Shown here: positions 5,511 through 8,212 of the stretch, piece by piece
Layout of the letters: each line of letters starts with the position of its first letter
Position numbering within the stretch: position 1 is the first letter of the stretch
Source: Verrucomicrobiota bacterium
GTDB lineage: Bacteria > Verrucomicrobiota > Verrucomicrobiia > Chthoniobacterales > UBA10450
DNA: 8,212 bases
Assembly (NCBI GenBank): GCA_003219335.1
Contig: QHOF01000100.1
Span: 1 to 8,212, forward strand
Direction of reading: 5' to 3'
Notes under the pieces: model-generated
Databases searched by the model: none
Told to the model about the DNA's origin: nothing
The model's input: only the letters and a program-made list of their open reading frames with translations
Position numbers and translations under genes: made by a program

Positions 5511-5542
5511 ATCCTTCGAGTTCGCTGCGCTCTGCTCAGGAT
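5511..5542. repeat. Short palindromic repeat of the ATCCT...GAG / CTC AGGAT type
   Basis: ATCCT (5511-5515) and GAG (5518-5520) pair with CTC (5535-5537) and AGGAT (5538-5542), with a two-base bulge. On the minus strand this reads TCATCCTGAGC...GAAGGATCTC, a motif I recall as common between genes in many soil bacteria. It starts right after the stop codon of the upstream membrane-protein gene (stop at 5547-5545) and may serve as its transcript end; no T run is present. Confidence 0.5.
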
Positions 5543-5544
5543 GA

Positions 5545-6360
5545 TTACAACCGCACGAGATCGACCAGAAACTGGCACCAAAGATAAATCATCCCGCGCC
5601 ATGAATATTTGACCTCTCCTGCGGCAGTCTGTTTGAGAACGCCTTTGTGGATATTGTGCGCGATTTGGTCGCGCAGATCCTTTTCCATTTCGGTCTGAAT
5701 CTGGTCTTCATCGAGCACATCAATTTCAGCGGGATTAACTCCGTTTCGGCTGAGAAACTCGCGATGACTTTGATAAAGCTGCCAGAACGATCGGTCCGGC
5801 CGCTGTCGATTAATCCGGAACGCCGGACTGAGTTTTAAGCCATAAGAAAGCGGATAGTTCCATGTCGTCCAAACTGCGCCGTCTTTGGCGCGCGACGAGA
5901 TACGGAGATAGTAGAAGGAAAAATCATGCTGCTCGTTCAGGCAGATCGCGGCCTGGGCTCGATCTTCTTCTCTGTAAAACAATCGGAAAAATTGCCGGTA
6001 ATCTTCCCAATCCCATCCAGCATCGCCTACATGAACGAACCCTTCCTCCTCGATCTCACGCGTAATCTCACTGAGCGCTGGGAAAGTGTCCGCAGACGGC
6101 GGACTTTTAGGCCGAAGCTGTTTTTCCTTCGGGAGCCGGAGCGCACGAATTCGGGTGAGAATTTCCAGCCATGGCAGAAAGAGCCAGCCCACTGCGGCGA
6201 CCAATCCCCACATCCAGCTAGCGGTAATAAAATAAACTGCAAGAAAAGTAGCGATGAGAATGCCGAGCGCGCCCGCTTTTTGGAGATACGAATTATGAAA
6301 ACTGCGCAGACCGACGCTGAGCGCGACCACGCCAAGTGTGAGAAAGACGCCAAAAAGCAT
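5545..6360 (-). CDS. Membrane-anchored protein of unknown function, 271 residues
   Basis: The N-terminus (about 3-75) holds three hydrophobic segments: LFGVFLTLGVVALSVGL, AGALGILIATFLAVYFITA and WGLVAAVGWLFLPWLEIL. A Pro/Lys-rich linker (about 78-92) leads to a soluble alpha/beta domain of some 170 residues rich in aromatic residues (GWDWEDYRQFFRLFYREEDRA, FSFYYLRISSRAKDG, WTTWNYPLSYGLKLSPAF). After a polar stretch near 215-250 the protein ends with an amphipathic segment, WRGMIYLWCQFLVDLVRL. I do not recognise a family or catalytic motif. The ATG at 6360 is chosen; a TTG at 6363 would add one residue. It starts 7 bases after the glutaredoxin stop on the same strand, so the two are probably co-transcribed, and a role tied to redox state or the envelope is only a guess. 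Palindromic repeats follow the stop. Confidence 0.8.
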   Translation of the reverse strand: MLFGVFLTLGVVALSVGLRSFHNSYLQKAGALGILIATFLAVYFITASWMWGLVAAVGWLFLPWLEILTRIRALRLPKEKQLRPKSPPSADTFPALSEITREIEEEGFVHVGDAGWDWEDYRQFFRLFYREEDRAQAAICLNEQHDFSFYYLRISSRAKDGAVWTTWNYPLSYGLKLSPAFRINRQRPDRSFWQLYQSHREFLSRNGVNPAEIDVLDEDQIQTEMEKDLRDQIAHNIHKGVLKQTAAGEVKYSWRGMIYLWCQFLVDLVRL

Positions 6361-6367
6361 CAAAGCG

Positions 6368-6613
6368 CTAGGGATTAATTTGGTGCTCGTTCAGAAATTT
6401 TTCGAGTTGATCGGTATCAAAATTGGCCAGCACTTTGTCGCCTGCCACAAACGTGGGGACATAACTTTGCGCGGAAAGTTTTTTCATGTCCTCGTATGCC
6501 TGGCGGTCTCTACCCACATCAATCTGCTGGAAGCGATATCCTTTCTCGCTGAGATAATCCTTTGCATCAATACACCACGAGCACCACTCGCGACTATAAA
6601 GCTTCAATTCCAT
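6368..6613 (-). CDS. Glutaredoxin-like small thioredoxin-fold protein
   Basis: The 81-residue product is a minimal glutaredoxin. Strand 1 (MELKLYS) leads to the active site W-C-S-W-C (Cys11, Cys14), then a helix (IDAKDYLSEKG), strand FQQIDVG, and SYVPTFV with the cis-proline Pro53 that faces the disulfide. ANFDTDQLEKFL (63-74) replaces the glutathione-site GGxDD of classical glutaredoxins, so glutathione use is uncertain. The CSWC centre differs from the CPYC of E. coli glutaredoxins, and Ser in place of Pro usually alters the redox potential. The role is dithiol-disulfide exchange in the cytoplasm; the partner is unknown. ATG 6613 starts the fold directly; no Shine-Dalgarno. The gap to the proS stop is 87 bases with no clear promoter, and 7 bases to the next gene. 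Confidence 0.9.
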   Translation of the reverse strand: MELKLYSREWCSWCIDAKDYLSEKGYRFQQIDVGRDRQAYEDMKKLSAQSYVPTFVAGDKVLANFDTDQLEKFLNEHQINP

Positions 6614-6700
6614 CGGCAGCGCGCAAATAAACGAGAGCCGCGTGCGGCGTCAACTGACATGCGCCTCATAGGTCCCATCCGTTACATCCGCTCTAGGTGT

Positions 6701-8212
6701 CTAGTACGATTTCGCCCACACGACGCGTCGCGCGCTCGGTTTGCCGGTAAAGATGCATTCCCCCGGCTCGGAGGAATCATCGACCGGAATAACGCGAATG
6801 GTGACTTTGAGGTCGTTCTTGATTTGTTCTTCGATTTCGCGCGACCCGTTCCAGTGCGCCAGGGCGAAACCACCGTGGATTTCCGGTTTAGCGCGATTCT
6901 CCGGCGTAAAGAAATCGTAGAAGTCTTTTCGCGAATTGATCACCTGTGTGTTTACGTCGCGGAACTTTTTCGCGCGCGAATGCAGCGAATTCTGAATCGA
7001 GCCGAGAATCTCTGGCGCGCGCGCAACGAATTCTTCCATCGGCATCGATTCTTTCGCCTTCAGCGCTTGATCACGCCTACTGACTTCGACCGAATTTTTT
7101 TCCAGATCGCGTGGGCCGATTTCCACCCGTAATGGCACGCCTTTCTTGATCCATTCCCAATTCTTGACGCCGCCGCCGAGATCGCGCCGATCGACGCACA
7201 CATCGATGGGAAGATCGGCATAACGAGTCTCCCGCAGGCGCGCAGCAAGCTTGTCACAAGCTTCCAGGATCGCTGCGCGCGTTTGCTCCTTCGGTGCGAT
7301 CGGCAGGATGACGATCTGCGTCGGCGCGATGTGCGGCGGCAGCACGGCGCCGTCATCATCCCCGTGCATCATCACAACCGTGCCGACCAGTCGCGTACTG
7401 ACTCCCCAGCTCGTCGTCCACCCGAATTCCTGTTTGCTTTCGCGGTTTTGAAATTGGATGCCGCTGGCGCGCGCGAAGTTTTGCCCGAGAAAATGCGACG
7501 TGCCCGCCTGGATTGCTTTCCGGTCTTGCACCATTGCTTCCATCGTTAGCGTCTGCACCGCGCCAGGGAAACGTTCGCTCTCGGATTTTTCGCCGCTGAA
7601 AACCGGAACCGCCAGATGATCGCGGGCGAAGCGTTCGTAAATATCAAGGATCAACCGCGCTTCTGCGCGCGCTTCCCCTTCCGTCTCGTGGACCGTGTGG
7701 CCTTCCTGCCAGAGAAACTCCGTTGTCCGCAGAAACAAACGCGGCCGCATTTCCCAGCGGATCACGTTCGCCCATTGATTGATCAGAATTGGCAGGTCCC
7801 GATAGGATTGTACCCATCTCGCGTAGCTGGCGCCGATGATCGTCTCTGAAGTGGGCCTGATTACCAGCGGCTCCGTCAAGGGACTGGCCGGTTTCATTTT
7901 TCCATCCGCATCCACCTCCAGGCGCGTGTGCGTGACCACCGCGCATTCCTTGGCGAAGCCTTCGACGTGTTCCGCTTCCTTGGCAAAATAACTTAGCGGA
8001 ATAAAAAGCGGGAAGTAAGCATTACGATGGCCGCTGGCGCGGAACATGCCGTCGAGTTGACGCTGCATGTTTTCCCAAATCCCGTAACCCCACGGGCGAA
8101 TCACCATGCAACCGCGCACGTCCGACAGCTCGGCCAATTCCGCCGCGCGGACGACCTGCTGATACCACTCGGGAAAATCTTCATCCCGTCGCGGCGTGAT
8201 CGCGGTCTTTAT
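6701..8212 (-). CDS. proS: Prolyl-tRNA synthetase, archaeal/eukaryal-type (5' end cut)
   Basis: Reading frame is open from the window edge (8212) to TAG at 6703-6701, 503 codons. The visible start, KTAITPRRDEDFPEWYQQVV, is the normal beginning of this type, so only a few residues are missing. The frame crosses a TTG at 8137 that should not be taken as start. Class II motifs are present: motif 2 around RWEMRPRLFLRTTEFLWQEGHT (residues about 152-173) and motif 3 around STRLVGTVVMMHGDDDG (about 272-288), with RPTSET (about 119-124) for ATP and proline binding. The anticodon-binding domain follows (IVILPI onward) and the chain ends in the terminal Tyr (WAKSY) typical of the type. The editing (INS) domain of bacterial-type ProRS is absent. 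The enzyme charges tRNA-Pro in the cytoplasm. It heads a minus-strand run with the glutaredoxin and the 271-residue protein. Confidence 0.96.
   Translation of the reverse strand: MKTAITPRRDEDFPEWYQQVVRAAELAELSDVRGCMVIRPWGYGIWENMQRQLDGMFRASGHRNAYFPLFIPLSYFAKEAEHVEGFAKECAVVTHTRLEVDADGKMKPASPLTEPLVIRPTSETIIGASYARWVQSYRDLPILINQWANVIRWEMRPRLFLRTTEFLWQEGHTVHETEGEARAEARLILDIYERFARDHLAVPVFSGEKSESERFPGAVQTLTMEAMVQDRKAIQAGTSHFLGQNFARASGIQFQNRESKQEFGWTTSWGVSTRLVGTVVMMHGDDDGAVLPPHIAPTQIVILPIAPKEQTRAAILEACDKLAARLRETRYADLPIDVCVDRRDLGGGVKNWEWIKKGVPLRVEIGPRDLEKNSVEVSRRDQALKAKESMPMEEFVARAPEILGSIQNSLHSRAKKFRDVNTQVINSRKDFYDFFTPENRAKPEIHGGFALAHWNGSREIEEQIKNDLKVTIRVIPVDDSSEPGECIFTGKPSARRVVWAKSY

Noticed and set aside
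6338..7132. Plus-strand 264-codon ORF
   Set aside because: It lies antisense to proS and the glutaredoxin, both with intact conserved motifs; it is a shadow of their codon bias.
6701..8137. proS start at 8137
   Set aside because: The codon is TTG inside a conserved stretch, and the frame continues upstream with typical N-terminal ProRS sequence to the window edge.
1..8212. CRISPR array, insertion sequence, prophage or toxin-antitoxin pair
   Set aside because: No regularly spaced repeats, transposase, integrase or toxin-like genes are seen on either strand.

Overview
The window looks like chromosomal DNA from a Verrucomicrobiota bacterium, probably a soil or Chthoniobacterales-like lineage. 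Three things point there. The two LexA-box candidates have the form TGTTC-N4-GAAC(A/T), which I recall as the reported verrucomicrobial LexA motif. There is a stand-alone RRM protein with a Gly-rich tail. Most start codons lack a Shine-Dalgarno sequence. Base composition is moderately GC-rich and even; I see no prophage, insertion sequence or CRISPR array.

Left part (1-3198): the N-terminal end of a beta-ketoacyl-ACP synthase gene (minus strand, cut by the window edge) diverges from a small RRM RNA-binding protein gene. The leader of the RRM gene carries a perfect 12-bp inverted repeat whose right arm runs into the start codon. A tRNA-Tyr(GUA) gene with a good promoter follows on the minus strand, then a DegT/DnrJ/EryC1/StrS-type PLP aminotransferase (minus). 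Next, on the plus strand, come a 60-residue single-span membrane protein and an aquaporin whose selectivity-filter residues resemble plant tonoplast (TIP) channels more than AqpZ.

Middle (3199-5430): an SOS mutagenesis cassette on the minus strand, lexA, imuA, imuB. lexA and imuA each have a LexA-box candidate upstream; the imuA box abuts a perfect TATAAT. imuA and imuB overlap by one base (TAATG), so they are translationally coupled. imuB stops after 175 codons, about one third of the normal length, and a pair of REP-like hairpins sits immediately past its stop, between it and the convergent aquaporin gene. This looks like a deletion or rearrangement scar. No dnaE2 is present in the window.

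Right part (5411-8212): two different palindromic intergenic repeats separate lexA from an upstream minus-strand gene run. That run is proS (archaeal/eukaryal-type prolyl-tRNA synthetase, missing only its extreme N-terminus), then a small glutaredoxin, then a 271-residue membrane-anchored protein of unknown function. The last two are 7 bases apart and probably co-transcribed.

The most unusual items are the SOS cassette with a truncated imuB and repeats at the break, and the inverted repeat over the RRM start codon. I did not find a clearly new multi-gene system.
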